Source: Streptomyces sp. NBRC 110028 | GTDB taxonomy: Bacteria; Actinomycetota; Actinomycetes; Streptomycetales; Streptomycetaceae | Reading direction: 5' to 3' | NCBI RefSeq assembly: GCF_001417735.1 | Contig: NZ_BBUZ01000034.1 | Span: 1 to 64,000 of the forward strand | Length of the DNA stretch: 64,000 bases | Translations under genes and position numbers: made by a program | Notes under the pieces: generated by a model | Database searches by the model: none | What the model saw: the letters and a program-made list of their open reading frames with translations, nothing else | Told to the model about the DNA's origin: nothing | In this document: piece by piece, positions 7,369 through 16,330 of the stretch | Position numbering within the stretch: position 1 is the stretch's first letter | Layout of the letters: the number at the start of each line of letters is the position of its first letter

Positions 7369-8156
7369 GTGAGCAGTTCACCGCCGTCCACGCCGATCAC
7401 ATTGCCGGTGATCCAGGAGGAGTCGGTGCGCGACAGCAGGGAGACGGCCTCGGCGATGTCCTCCGGGCGGGTGAGCCGCCGGTGCGGGTTGAGGTCGCGG
7501 GCGTACGCGGCGAGCTGTTCGCTGTCGGGGATGCGCTCCATGGACGGGGTGGGGGTGACCCCGGCGCGCAGCGCGTTGACGGCGATGCCGGAGGGGGCGA
7601 GTTCCAGGGCGAGTTGGCGTACGTGGGACTCCAGGGCGGCCTTGGCGGCGGAGACGGCCCCGTAGTGGGGCATGACGCGGGTGCCTCCGGCGGAGGTCAT
7701 CGCGTACACCTTGGAGCCCCGGCGCAGCAGGCCCGCGGTGAACAGGTCCTGGGTCCAGTAGACGAGGGAGTGCGCCATCACGTCGAGCGTCATGTTCATC
7801 TGACGGGAGGTGACGCTGCCCTCGCCGTCGGGGGTGACGTACGGCAGCAGGGTGCCGAACGCGAGGGAGTGGACCAGGACGCGGATGCCCGTGCCGCCGG
7901 TCAGCTCCGCGAACCTCGGCAGCAGCTCCTCGCGGGTGCGGGCGGAGGCGGCGTTGGCGTTGAAGAAGTGCGCCTGGACGCCGTGCGCGCGCATCTCCTC
8001 CTGGGCGACCGCCGCCTTCTCCTGGCCCTCGGTGGTGTCGAAGTGGACGCCCAGGATGCCGACGCCCGCGCGGGCCAGCTCGTGGGCGATGGCCAGGCCC
8101 ATGCCGCTGGAGGCGCCCAGGACCAGGCACCAGGATCCTTCGAGTGAGGTGATCAT
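7365..8156 (-). CDS. Enoyl-ACP reductase (FabI-type SDR)
   Basis: A 263-residue reductase. The nucleotide loop is GASSGMG; VLVHSLAFG matches the FVHSIGF region of FabI. The catalytic pair is Tyr165-x6-Lys172 (HYGAVSAAK), the divergent YX6K spacing of FabI/FabL enoyl reductases rather than the YX3K of ketoreductases. It should reduce trans-2-enoyl-ACP to acyl-ACP, so at least part of the polyketide is probably fully saturated. ATG at 8156 lies 25 bp after the CLF stop, and its own stop overlaps the first DsrE-like gene by ATGA. Confidence 0.83.
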   Translation of the reverse strand: MITSLEGSWCLVLGASSGMGLAIAHELARAGVGILGVHFDTTEGQEKAAVAQEEMRAHGVQAHFFNANAASARTREELLPRFAELTGGTGIRVLVHSLAFGTLLPYVTPDGEGSVTSRQMNMTLDVMAHSLVYWTQDLFTAGLLRRGSKVYAMTSAGGTRVMPHYGAVSAAKAALESHVRQLALELAPSGIAVNALRAGVTPTPSMERIPDSEQLAAYARDLNPHRRLTRPEDIAEAVSLLSRTDSSWITGNVIGVDGGELLT

Positions 8157-8181
8157 CGGCCGCTCGCCCTCCGTGGTCCGG

Positions 8182-9129
8182 TCATCGGCTGCTCGCTTCG
8201 GCGCCGCCGGATCCGCCCGGGGTGACCAGGCAGACGGCGGTGTTTCCCTCGGCCGCCGCGGTGACGACGGCGTGTGCGTGGTCCGTCGGGTGCCGCAGGG
8301 CGGCGGCGACGTGTGCCAGCGGCGCGAGGCAGCCCGCGCCCGCCGGGACGCGTTCGGCCCCGGGGAACGCCGCCACGACCGCCTCGCCCACCGCCTCGCC
8401 GACCGGGGAGCCGTCCAGGACGGCGGTGACGGTCGGCGGGGTGCCCGGCCGGTGGCCGAGGGCGGCGAGCGCGTCCCGCAGCGCCTCCGCTGCCGCCCCG
8501 GCGCCGCCGGCCGGGACGGCGAGGGCGGGCGGCAGGAAGAACGTGACGACTCCGACGCGCCCGTACGCCCGGCCGCCGCGCTCCGCGACGGCCGCCGCGG
8601 GCTCCAGCAGCAGCGCGACGGCACCGGCCTCCGAGGTGTCCGCGCCCGGCTCGCCCTCCGGCAGCGCCTCCTCCGTCGCCCCGGCCAGCAGCCGGGAGGC
8701 GCGCCCGGCGGCGACGGCGCGGGCCCCGGTCTGCAGCGCCTCCAGGCCCGCGACGCGGGGGCTGGTGACGGTGAGGTTGAACCCCTTGAGGTCGTGTTCG
8801 GTGGCCAGCCTGCTGCCGAAGAGGTTGATGGAGAAGTAGGGCGCGGTGGCCGGGCTCAGCGCCCCGGCACCGCCCGCCCCGACGACCGTACGGTTCATCG
8901 CGTGGTGCAGGGAGGTGGCCGCGCTGTTGGTGCCCACCGCGGCGCCGCGGCGCTCGGGTCCGGCCGCCGTCAGCGCGTCCTCGCCCGCGTCGGCGAGGGC
9001 GCGCTTGGCGGCGGCCAGCACGTACTGGGAGGCGCTGGGCAGGTACTTGTAGCCGCGGCGGCCCAGCTCGGCACGGAAGTCGAAGCCGTCCGCCTCCACC
9101 TCGCCCACGCCCGTGACCAGGAGATCCAT
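8182..9129 (-). CDS. Short chain-length-factor-like ketosynthase homologue
   Basis: A 315-residue ketosynthase-fold protein, about 80 residues shorter than its neighbours. The segment LKGFNLTVTSPRVAG aligns with the FabF Cys loop and has Arg125 at the nucleophile position; the HGTGT and GH motifs are not recognisable. ATG at 9129 shares one base with the stop of the intact ketosynthase upstream (TGATG), the coupling expected for a KS-CLF heterodimer. It would therefore pair with the ketosynthase at 9129-10319 and set its chain length or specificity. Confidence 0.87.
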   Translation of the reverse strand: MDLLVTGVGEVEADGFDFRAELGRRGYKYLPSASQYVLAAAKRALADAGEDALTAAGPERRGAAVGTNSAATSLHHAMNRTVVGAGGAGALSPATAPYFSINLFGSRLATEHDLKGFNLTVTSPRVAGLEALQTGARAVAAGRASRLLAGATEEALPEGEPGADTSEAGAVALLLEPAAAVAERGGRAYGRVGVVTFFLPPALAVPAGGAGAAAEALRDALAALGHRPGTPPTVTAVLDGSPVGEAVGEAVVAAFPGAERVPAGAGCLAPLAHVAAALRHPTDHAHAVVTAAAEGNTAVCLVTPGGSGGAEASSR

Positions 9130-10319
9130 CAGCGGGCCTCCCCGAAGACGAGGGAGATGTTGTTGCCGCCGAAGGCGTAGGCGTTGACCAGCCCGAATCC
9201 GCCGCTCAGCGGGGTGCTTTCCGACGGCAGCGGCACCGCGCACTCCGGATCGGCCGCCCCGACGGGCACGTTCGGCGGCAGCGTGCGGTGGTGCAGCATC
9301 AGGGCGGCGGCCAGCGCGGCGAACGCGCCCGCCGCGCCGCCGGTGTGGCCGATGAGCGCCTTCAGGCTGTACAGCGGGGGCGCCGCCGCGCCCAGCACGG
9401 TGGTGAGCACCCGGCTCTCCACCACGTCGTTGAGATCGGTGCCGGTGCCGTGCGGCACCACGAACCCGACCTCGCCCTCCCCCGCCTCGCGCAGCGCCTC
9501 GCGCAGCGCCTCGCGCAGCGCGCGCTCGATCTGCCCGCCGCCGGGCTCGGGCGCGGTCGCGTGGTGGGCGTCGCAGCTCCAGCCGCTGCCCGCCAGGCGG
9601 GCGTAGCCGGGCCCGGCGCCCCGGGCGCGGGCGTGCGCGGCGGACTCCAGGACCAGGACGGCGGCACCCTCGCCGAAGACCGTGCCGCGCCGGTCGGCGG
9701 CGAACGGGCGGCAGCGCTCGGGGTCGATGGCGCCCAGCCGGTTGAAGCAGGCGAGCGCGACCCGGGAATACGCCTCGGCGCCGCCCGCGAACACCACGTC
9801 CGCCTCGCCCGAGCGGATCAGGTCGGCGGCGACGGACAGCGCGTAGCCACTGGCGGAACAGGCGTTGCTGACGCACAGGTTGGGGCCGCGCGCGCCGAGC
9901 AGGCCGCCGACCGCCGAGGCGACCGGGAAGACGGGCGCCCAGCGGCCCGTGCCCGGGGCCTCGCCCGTCCACCACGCCTCGTGCAGCTCCGTGTCGCCCA
10001 TACCGCTGCTGATCGCGACGGCCACCCGGCGCGGGTCGACGCCGCCCGGCTCCGCGAGCCCCGCGTCCCGGGCCGCCTCCCGGGCCGCCTCGATCGCGAA
10101 CCGCGAGCCGCGCCCCAGCGGCAGCCCCTCCCACTCCGCGGGGCCCTCCGGCACATCGGCCCCGGGCACCAGATACATCCGCGGATGGTCCATGTGGGCG
10201 AGGGGGTCGGGCACCCGGGACGGGGCGGTGCGCGCGGTGTGCATACCGCGCCAGAAGGCGTCCGCGCCCCCTCCCAGCGGCGACAGCGCCCCCACCCCGG
10301 TGACCAGCACGTCGTCCAT
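9129..10319 (-). CDS. Beta-ketoacyl synthase (KS, intact triad), partner of the short CLF
   Basis: A 396-residue type II ketosynthase catalysing decarboxylative condensation of malonyl-ACP with the growing chain. The catalytic residues are Cys154 (SNACSASGYA), His290 (VPHGTGT) and His325 (LIGHTGGAAGA). Residues about 268-279 repeat the unit REAL, encoded by 12-bp direct repeats near 9486-9525. It overlaps the upstream thioesterase-like gene and the downstream CLF gene by single bases. It is one of three complete ketosynthases here, which suggests division of labour between initiation and elongation rounds (inference). Confidence 0.94.
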   Translation of the reverse strand: MDDVLVTGVGALSPLGGGADAFWRGMHTARTAPSRVPDPLAHMDHPRMYLVPGADVPEGPAEWEGLPLGRGSRFAIEAAREAARDAGLAEPGGVDPRRVAVAISSGMGDTELHEAWWTGEAPGTGRWAPVFPVASAVGGLLGARGPNLCVSNACSASGYALSVAADLIRSGEADVVFAGGAEAYSRVALACFNRLGAIDPERCRPFAADRRGTVFGEGAAVLVLESAAHARARGAGPGYARLAGSGWSCDAHHATAPEPGGGQIERALREALREALREAGEGEVGFVVPHGTGTDLNDVVESRVLTTVLGAAAPPLYSLKALIGHTGGAAGAFAALAAALMLHHRTLPPNVPVGAADPECAVPLPSESTPLSGGFGLVNAYAFGGNNISLVFGEAR

Positions 10320-11299
10320 CAGGTGCCGCTCGGCTTTCCGGCCAGCGCGTCCAGCACCCGCTGGTCGAAGGGGACCAGATGCCAGTCGCGGCGGTTCTCG
10401 ATCAGCGCGTAGCCGTGCACGATGCCGCCGGTGGCGGTGAGGGTGAGCGCGCCGTCGCGGACCGCGTAACAGTCCATGCGGGCGGTGTAGGTGAGGTCCT
10501 TGAAGATCTCCTCCACCGTGTAGACGGTGTACAGGTCCTCCTCCATCAGCGCCTCGCCGGTGATCCGTATCCAGGAGCGCGGCACGACCGGTATCCAGCC
10601 GCGCTCGTCCAGCAGCGTCTTGATGGAGATGCCGCGGGACTTCACGAACCGGTCCTTGGCCTCCTCCATCAGCCGCAGATAGCCGGACATCTGCAGCCGC
10701 TCGGTGAAGTGGCAGTAGGGGTAGGTGATGCTCCACTTCCAGGCGTGGGTGTTACGGCCCTCCGTGAGCGCCGCCAGCACGGTCCGCTCGTCGCCGTCCG
10801 GCACCGCCGGGCGCGGCTCGGCGGGCGCGCCCTCGCCCAGCCGGTCCACCGTGAACCGGCCGAACTCGCCGGGCGGTTCGGCGGCCCCCGTCAGATAGGT
10901 GTCGGCGCGCAGCGAGGCCCGGACCTTGGCGGTGACGGCCTTGAGGACGGAGCCGTCGCGGACGATGCGCAGGGTCACCCGGAAGCCGAGCGCCGTATCG
11001 CCGTCGGAGGTCCGCGGCACCACCTCGGCCTCGGCCTCGTCGTCCAGGTGGAGGGCGTGCAGGATGCGACTGTCCAGCTCCACGATGTCCAGCCCGAGCC
11101 CGTGCTCCTCGTACAGCCGGCGGGCGGGCGCCCCGCTGCGGGCGAAGTGGACCAGCACCGCCTCCTCGATCAGATAGTTGACGTGCTTGAAGCCGATCCA
11201 GGTGCAGATGTTGGAGCCCTCGTACCGCGGCCGCAGCCGCACCGTGGTGGTGTCGGTCAGCAGGGCCTTCGTCGACGTCGGCGGGGCGGCGGCTCTCAT
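10319..11299 (-). CDS. Double hot-dog thioesterase-like protein
   Basis: A 326-residue protein made of two 4HBT-type hot-dog halves. The first half holds TWIGFKHVNYLIEEAVLVHF (about residues 33-52), the second YPYCHFTERLQMSGYLRLME and a long strand region ending near WHLVPFD. Such fused hot-dog proteins occur as acyl-thioesterases or dehydratases. The paired FabZ-like genes already supply dehydration, so chain release or proofreading is more likely, though unproved. It sits between two KS-CLF pairs with one-base overlaps on both sides, so it is produced stoichiometrically with them. Confidence 0.72.
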   Translation of the reverse strand: MRAAAPPTSTKALLTDTTTVRLRPRYEGSNICTWIGFKHVNYLIEEAVLVHFARSGAPARRLYEEHGLGLDIVELDSRILHALHLDDEAEAEVVPRTSDGDTALGFRVTLRIVRDGSVLKAVTAKVRASLRADTYLTGAAEPPGEFGRFTVDRLGEGAPAEPRPAVPDGDERTVLAALTEGRNTHAWKWSITYPYCHFTERLQMSGYLRLMEEAKDRFVKSRGISIKTLLDERGWIPVVPRSWIRITGEALMEEDLYTVYTVEEIFKDLTYTARMDCYAVRDGALTLTATGGIVHGYALIENRRDWHLVPFDQRVLDALAGKPSGT

Positions 11300-12363
11300 C
11301 AGGTGCACTCCAGGGCTGAAATCTCTGACATCGCTGAAACCTCTGGCGTCCGCCGCCCGCCCGGCCCGCGCAGCAGCAACCCGGCCACGGCGTCCGCCGT
11401 GTCGTCGCCGCTGGTGATCAGCGCCTGGCCCGCCCCGGCTTCGGCCCCGGCGGTGCCGAGCCAGCCGACCGCGGCGGCGCACTGGAGGACGCCGAGCGCG
11501 CCGGAGGCGCGGCCGACGGCGGTGGTGACGTCGTGCCGCGGTACGGCAGGGGGCACGGGTGCGTCGGATGCCGGCTCCTGGTAGCGCTCCGGGGTGAACC
11601 AGACGCCCGGCCCGTCACCGCCCTCCGGCAGCAGGGCCCGCACGCAGCCCGCGAGCCCCGCCCGGCGCTCGTACGGCCCCAGGACGGCGAGGGCGCGCGC
11701 CCCGCGCTGCTCCGCCCAGCGCGCGCCCTCGACGACGAGGGCGGCCGCGCCGTCCAGCAGGTCGTCGGCGGGCCGGGCGAGCAGGTCCTCGACGACGGCG
11801 TTGTGGGTTTCGGCGCCGACCACCAGGGCGCGGCGGACGCGGCCGGCGGCCACGAGCGTCGCGGCCCAGTGGACGGCGTCGAGACCGGACGTCGGCCCGT
11901 TGCACAGCATCAGGTTGGGGCCGCGCAGCCCGTGCCGGATCGCGACCCAGGAGGCGATCACATTGCTGGAGGCGTTCGGCAGGCTCATGGGGCTCAGGGA
12001 GCGGGCCGACCCCTCGGCGATCGCGGCGGCGGTGAGGCACGCGGTGTCGAGGTTGCCCAGGTTGGAGCTGGCCACCACGCCGACGGTGTCGCCCGGCACG
12101 GTCAGCGTCCCGCCGTCGGCGTCATCGGCGGGGACGAGGGCGGCGTCGCGTAACGCGTCGAGCGCGGCGCACAGCGCGAGTTGGGTCGCCCGGTCCTTGT
12201 AGCGGTGCCCGCGGCGGCCGATGCGGGCACCGGTGTCGAACGGTTCGGGGGCGTGCCCCAGGGCGCGCGCGCCGCGCAGCAGCGCGTCCGGGGTGTCCGC
12301 GCCGGGCAGGGCCAGCCCGACCCCGGAGACGACGACGGCGCCGGGTGCGCGCGGCTCGGTCAC
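11299..12363 (-). CDS. Chain-length factor (KS-beta-like)
   Basis: A 354-residue ketosynthase homologue. HGLRGPNLMLCNGPTSGLDA aligns exactly with the FabF Cys loop and places Pro157 at the nucleophile; the region replacing GHxxGAAG reads AVGRASGALG, with Arg for His. It is therefore a non-condensing CLF. The GTG start at 12363 overlaps the stop of the upstream KS by GTGA, marking these two as a KS-CLF pair. Codon 71 (12151-12153) is TTA, so its translation should need the bldA tRNA. The last about 20 residues are poorly conserved in appearance. Confidence 0.9.
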   Translation of the reverse strand: MTEPRAPGAVVVSGVGLALPGADTPDALLRGARALGHAPEPFDTGARIGRRGHRYKDRATQLALCAALDALRDAALVPADDADGGTLTVPGDTVGVVASSNLGNLDTACLTAAAIAEGSARSLSPMSLPNASSNVIASWVAIRHGLRGPNLMLCNGPTSGLDAVHWAATLVAAGRVRRALVVGAETHNAVVEDLLARPADDLLDGAAALVVEGARWAEQRGARALAVLGPYERRAGLAGCVRALLPEGGDGPGVWFTPERYQEPASDAPVPPAVPRHDVTTAVGRASGALGVLQCAAAVGWLGTAGAEAGAGQALITSGDDTADAVAGLLLRGPGGRRTPEVSAMSEISALECT

Positions 12364-13505
12364 CGGTCGGCCCTCTCCACGATGGCGACGGCGTTGACCC
12401 CGCCGAACCCGAACGCGTCGATCTGGGCGAACCGCAGGGGCTCCCCGCCGCAGGACTCCCGGACGAAGCGGAAGCCCTTCGCCTCGGGCAGCGGGTCGGT
12501 GAGGCCGAGGGTCGGCGGAATCCGGCCCGAGGTCAGCGACTTCAGCGCCACGATCAGGCTGACCAGGCCCGAGCTGCCCGAGGTGTGGCCCGTCATCGAC
12601 TTGATCGCGGTCATCCGCGGCGTCGTGACGTCCGGGCCGAAGACCTCGGCGATCGCGGTCGCCTCCGCGCTGTCGTTGAGCTGCGTACCGGTGCCGTGCA
12701 GCAGCACCAGGTCGATGTCGCCGGGGGTGACGCCCGCCCGCTGCTGGGCCTCGTGCACCGCCCGCACGATGCCCCGCGCGTCGGGCGCGGTGACATGGCT
12801 CGCGTCGCAGTTCATGCTGACGGCGCGAAGCCTGCCCAGCGCGCCGGAGCGCGCGCCGGGCTCCTCCCGGCGCAGCACCACCGCGGCGGCGCCGTCGCCC
12901 ATCAGCACCCCGCGGCGCTCCCGGTCGAACGGCCGCACCCGGTCCGGCGGTTCGGCGTTCACCCGGTCCAGCAGCCCGTACATGCTCTCGGTGAGGGTGT
13001 CGACCCCGGCCACGATCACGGTGTCCTCGGCGCCGGCGGCCAGCAGGTCGCTGCCGAGCGCCAGCGCGTACAGCGAGGCCGAGCACGCCCCCGCGAAGGT
13101 GTGGGTGCGCACCGCGCCGAACCGCTCGCGCAGCGCGGTGCCGAAGTGCAGCCGCGCCCCGGTGTCGAACGGGGTGCCGTCGCACCAGGCCAGCTCCGCC
13201 GAGCGCAGCTCGCGCAGCCCGGTGCCGACGAGGACCGGCACCCCGCTCAGGTCCTCGCCGAGCCCGGCCTGCCGCGCCGCCTCCCCGACGGCGCGCAGCA
13301 GCCACGCGGTGGCCCGGCCGGGCACATCGGCGCCCGGTCCCGGCCGGTCGTCGATCTCGTACGCGTGCCGCCCCCGGTAGCGCCCGGGGTCGAAGCCGCG
13401 CAGTTCACCGAGTCCGCTGGTGCCCGCGCACAGGGCCGCGAAGACCTCGTCGACGCCCTCGCCCACACTCACCACGGCGCCCGCGCCGGTCACCAGCTGA
13501 CTCAT
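12360..13505 (-). CDS. Beta-ketoacyl synthase (KS), partner of the CLF at 11299-12363
   Basis: A 381-residue ketosynthase with Cys141 (FAGACSASLYAL), His270 (LLHGTGTQLND) and His307 (MTGHTSGSSG), so all catalytic residues are present. The N-terminus is shorter and more divergent than that of the next ketosynthase, and the loop before the Cys lacks the usual GP element. It begins five bases after the upstream KS stop and is coupled to the following CLF by a GTGA overlap. The product and substrate preference cannot be read from sequence. Confidence 0.93.
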   Translation of the reverse strand: MSQLVTGAGAVVSVGEGVDEVFAALCAGTSGLGELRGFDPGRYRGRHAYEIDDRPGPGADVPGRATAWLLRAVGEAARQAGLGEDLSGVPVLVGTGLRELRSAELAWCDGTPFDTGARLHFGTALRERFGAVRTHTFAGACSASLYALALGSDLLAAGAEDTVIVAGVDTLTESMYGLLDRVNAEPPDRVRPFDRERRGVLMGDGAAAVVLRREEPGARSGALGRLRAVSMNCDASHVTAPDARGIVRAVHEAQQRAGVTPGDIDLVLLHGTGTQLNDSAEATAIAEVFGPDVTTPRMTAIKSMTGHTSGSSGLVSLIVALKSLTSGRIPPTLGLTDPLPEAKGFRFVRESCGGEPLRFAQIDAFGFGGVNAVAIVERADR

Positions 13506-13510
13506 GCGTT

Positions 13511-14746
13511 TCAATTCCAGTCCGTGCCGCGCTTGCCGAAGATCACGACGGCGTTGTTGCCGCCGAAGGCGAGCCCGTTGTTCTGTACGACCCTCAGCTC
13601 GGCGTCCACCGCCTCGTTCGGTACGACGTCGAGACCGCACTCCGGGTCGGTCTCCTCGTGGTTGATGGTCGGCGGGATGAACCCCTCGGTGAGGGCCAGC
13701 GCGCAGGCGATGGAGGCGAGCGCCCCGGCGGCCCCCATGGAGTGGCCGATCATCGACTTGATGGACACCGTGCGCGGCGGCGCGGCGTCGCCGAAGACCT
13801 GGCGGATGGCGCGGGCCTCGGTGATGTCGTTGGCCCGGGTGCCGGTGCCGTGCGCGGAGATGAAGTCGACCTCCTCCGGCTTGATCCGGGCGTCGTCGAG
13901 GGCGAGCCGCATACAGCGGGCCACGCTGTCCTGGTTGGGGGCGACGGGGTGGTCCGCGTCGCAGTTGAGGCCGTAGCCGAGGACTTCGGCGTAGATCCGG
14001 GCGCCGCGGGCCAGCGCCGACTCCAGGCTCTCCAGGACGAGGACGCCCGCGCCCTCGCCGGTGAGGATGCCCTTGCGGTCCTTGTCGAACGGCTGGCAGC
14101 GCTCGGGCGCTATGGTGCCCAGCCGGTAGAAGCCGGTGAAGGTCTTGCGGCACAGGGCGTCGGCGCCGCCGCACAGGGCGATCTCCACGTCCCCGCCGCG
14201 GATGGCGTCGTAGCCGTAGCCGATGGCGTAGTTGCCCGCCGCGCACGCCGTGGGGAGGGTGACCGCCTCGGTCCGGCTCAGGCCGAACTCCGCCGCGATG
14301 ACGGCCGAAAGCCGCCCGGCGGGCACCCGGCGGGCGACGGTGGGGTCCATCCGCTCGGGCCCGAGGTCGACCTCCGTCTCGACGAGCTGGTCCAGGTCGC
14401 CCGACTCGCCGTCGGTGGTGCCGATGGAGATCAGCGACGGGAGGGCGCGCAGCGCGTCCTCCGCGACACCTGCGTCGGCCACCGCCATGCGGGCCGCCGC
14501 CACCGAGAACTGGCTCGCCCTGCCCAGGTTCTCCACATCCAGATGGTGGATCCACCGCCCGGGTTCGAAGTCCGGGACCTCACATGCCATCGCATGCTCG
14601 AAACCCTCGGTGTCGAACGCGGTGACCGGCCGTGCCGCGCTCTTCCCGGCGCGCAGTCCGGCGAGGAATTCCGCGGTGCCGACGCCGATGCCGGACACCG
14701 CCCCGAGGCCGGTGACGACGACCCTGCGACCCGACTCACCACGCAT
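13511..14746 (-). CDS. Beta-ketoacyl synthase (KS-alpha, intact triad, no adjacent CLF)
   Basis: A 411-residue FabF/KS-alpha-type synthase with Cys168 (LPTACAAGNYA), His299 (SAHGTGTRAND) and His335 (MIGHSMGAAGA). ATG at 14746 has GGAAGG nine bases upstream. Unlike the other two ketosynthases it has no CLF overlapping its stop; the next gene is another complete KS. It may act alone as a FabF-like homodimer or pair with the degenerate partner at 5009-6184. It directly follows ACP1, so these two are likely cognate. Confidence 0.94.
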   Translation of the reverse strand: MRGESGRRVVVTGLGAVSGIGVGTAEFLAGLRAGKSAARPVTAFDTEGFEHAMACEVPDFEPGRWIHHLDVENLGRASQFSVAAARMAVADAGVAEDALRALPSLISIGTTDGESGDLDQLVETEVDLGPERMDPTVARRVPAGRLSAVIAAEFGLSRTEAVTLPTACAAGNYAIGYGYDAIRGGDVEIALCGGADALCRKTFTGFYRLGTIAPERCQPFDKDRKGILTGEGAGVLVLESLESALARGARIYAEVLGYGLNCDADHPVAPNQDSVARCMRLALDDARIKPEEVDFISAHGTGTRANDITEARAIRQVFGDAAPPRTVSIKSMIGHSMGAAGALASIACALALTEGFIPPTINHEETDPECGLDVVPNEAVDAELRVVQNNGLAFGGNNAVVIFGKRGTDWN

Positions 14747-14783
14747 ATCGCCCTGCCTTCCGAGGAGTTGGCCGAGGGTCCGG

Positions 14784-15035
14784 TCACCAGCCGGCCGCGT
14801 CGGAAACAACCTCGTAGACGCCCCTGAGGTGCACCATCCGGCCCAGCTCGGCCTGGTCGATGACGACGTTGAACGTTTTTTCGAGCGCCGCGAGTATTTC
14901 AATGGCACGCAGCGAATCAGCGTCATGCTCTTCTTTGAAGAGGCTGGTCTCGGTGACCTCGTCCGGGTCGATCTCAAGGATATCCGTGACGATTTCCTTG
15001 ATGGTTTCCCGACGCTCTTCGACGATGGCGGCCAT
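14784..15035 (-). CDS. Acyl carrier protein 1
   Basis: An 83-residue acyl carrier protein with the 4'-phosphopantetheine attachment serine at Ser41 (HDADSLRAIE). It is the first gene of the PKS operon; ATG at 15035 follows a perfect GGAGGT ribosome site. The acidic helix II and length fit standalone type II ACPs. Being promoter-proximal and next to a FabF-type ketosynthase, it may be the main elongation carrier. Confidence 0.94.
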   Translation of the reverse strand: MAAIVEERRETIKEIVTDILEIDPDEVTETSLFKEEHDADSLRAIEILAALEKTFNVVIDQAELGRMVHLRGVYEVVSDAAGW

Positions 15036-15083
15036 GACCGCGCACCTCCATTTTCGGCATGGGCAAAGCGACGACTCCCGATG

Positions 15084-15112
15084 ACGCTATGCGCCGGTTC
15101 CGGGGCCGACAA
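15084..15112 (-). promoter_or_regulatory. Candidate promoter of the PKS operon
   Basis: Read on the minus strand, TTGTCG and TAGCGT are separated by 17 bases, a fair match to HrdB-type -35/-10 boxes, and would start transcription about 42 bases before the ACP start codon. An inverted repeat CGGGGC-cgacaa-GCCCCG (15101-15118) straddles the -35 box and could be an operator. The rest of 15036-15298 holds no gene. Confidence 0.35.
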
Positions 15113-15298
15113 GCCCCGAGTCCACTACCTGTCACACCGCCCGTGAACCCAACCGGACGACAACCCCCGCTGTCATAAAGCTGCACTGCGCAGCCGGTTA
15201 CCGGAACGTCAGGATGCCCAATCTGCAGCAAGCTGCCACGGCGATACCCGCAGACCACGCAAATCAGCCGGAACCCGACTACCCGTCACAGCAGTCGA

Positions 15299-16060
15299 CT
15301 AGTCGCGCTCCGCCTCCATGAGCCCCGCGCGCACGGCCCGCACCCCGGCCTGGAAGCGCGACTCCACGTTCAGGTCCCGCATGATGTCGGCCACGTAGCG
15401 CCGGTACGTCCGCACCGAGAGCCCCAGCTTCCGGGCGGCCGCGTCGTCCTTGTAGCCCTCGGCCATCAGCGTCAGCACCTCGCGCAGCACCCGGCCGCGC
15501 GCCCCGCCCTCGAACGACAGCGGCCGCATCGGGCGCTGCGCGGTGTCCCACATCCCGCACATCAACCGGTGCAGCATCGCGGCCACCGTCGAGTTCTGGA
15601 TCATCGAGGCGCGGGACCCGCCCGGATCGCCCGGTGAGGCCTCGGGCGCGATCACCGCCGCGCCGTCCACCGCCACCAGTTCCTGCCGCACGGAGCCGCA
15701 CACCCGCACCTCCAGACGCGGCACCGTGCCGACCGTGCGCTGCCACCCCGCCCCGCGGATCACCCGCGGCGGGCACAGCATCCGGATCCGCACGCCCTTG
15801 CCGGACAGCTGTGCGAGCGTCTGCGCGACCAGCCGCGCATGGTCCTCGCCGGTGACCTCCGGCAGGCTCCAGATCACGTCACGCTCGGCGCGCAGCACCA
15901 GCCGGGCCACCCATCCGGCCACGACCTCCCCGTCCACCGGGAGGTCCGCCGTCGCCGAGGCGAGCACGCCGCGGCGGTGGTGGGTCACCGCGGACTCGAT
16001 CAGCCGTAACGCCTGGCCGAGGGCTTCTTCCAGGTTGTCCGACCTGGCTTCCGGCTCCAT
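15299..16060 (-). CDS. LuxR-type HTH transcriptional regulator 1, TTA-containing
   Basis: A 253-residue regulator with a C-terminal LuxR-like helix-turn-helix (about residues 190-245; LSVRTYRRYVADIM is the recognition region) and an N-terminal domain of unknown ligand. Two similar proteins are encoded at 23436-24335 and 24451-25269, so this is one of three paralogues in the cluster. ATG at 16060 follows GGGGAG. Codon 18 (16007-16009) is TTA, a bldA switch. It lies just upstream of the PKS operon on the same strand and is the likeliest direct activator. Confidence 0.88.
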   Translation of the reverse strand: MEPEARSDNLEEALGQALRLIESAVTHHRRGVLASATADLPVDGEVVAGWVARLVLRAERDVIWSLPEVTGEDHARLVAQTLAQLSGKGVRIRMLCPPRVIRGAGWQRTVGTVPRLEVRVCGSVRQELVAVDGAAVIAPEASPGDPGGSRASMIQNSTVAAMLHRLMCGMWDTAQRPMRPLSFEGGARGRVLREVLTLMAEGYKDDAAARKLGLSVRTYRRYVADIMRDLNVESRFQAGVRAVRAGLMEAERD

Positions 16061-16090
16061 ACGAACCGCTCCCCTTGTGCCCGCCGCGCC

Positions 16091-16117
16091 GTCAATACCG
16101 TCGATACCCTCAATAGG
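16091..16117. repeat. Three 9-bp imperfect direct repeats upstream of regulator 1
   Basis: GTCAATACC, GTCGATACC and CTCAATAGG follow each other without gaps, 31 bp before the regulator start codon. Short direct repeats at a promoter are typical operators for activators of antibiotic clusters, but 9-bp spacing is not the usual SARP spacing; function is inferred. Confidence 0.55.
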
Positions 16118-16330
16118 CGTACGGTCATTGGGTTGAATTCCAAAATGGCTCAAAGGACACCCCCCGTTCCCCGATCGAGGCACAGTAACGAGCCATCTGC
16201 CGAAACGGCAAGGAACATCATGGCTCAACGGGCTGTCAGCCGGGTAAATATCTTCGCTCTCCCGCGCGGGAAGACCCTCCAACGGGTTCAAGGGGCTGCG
16301 CCCCGGCTCGGCAGATTGGTAACTTCCTCT

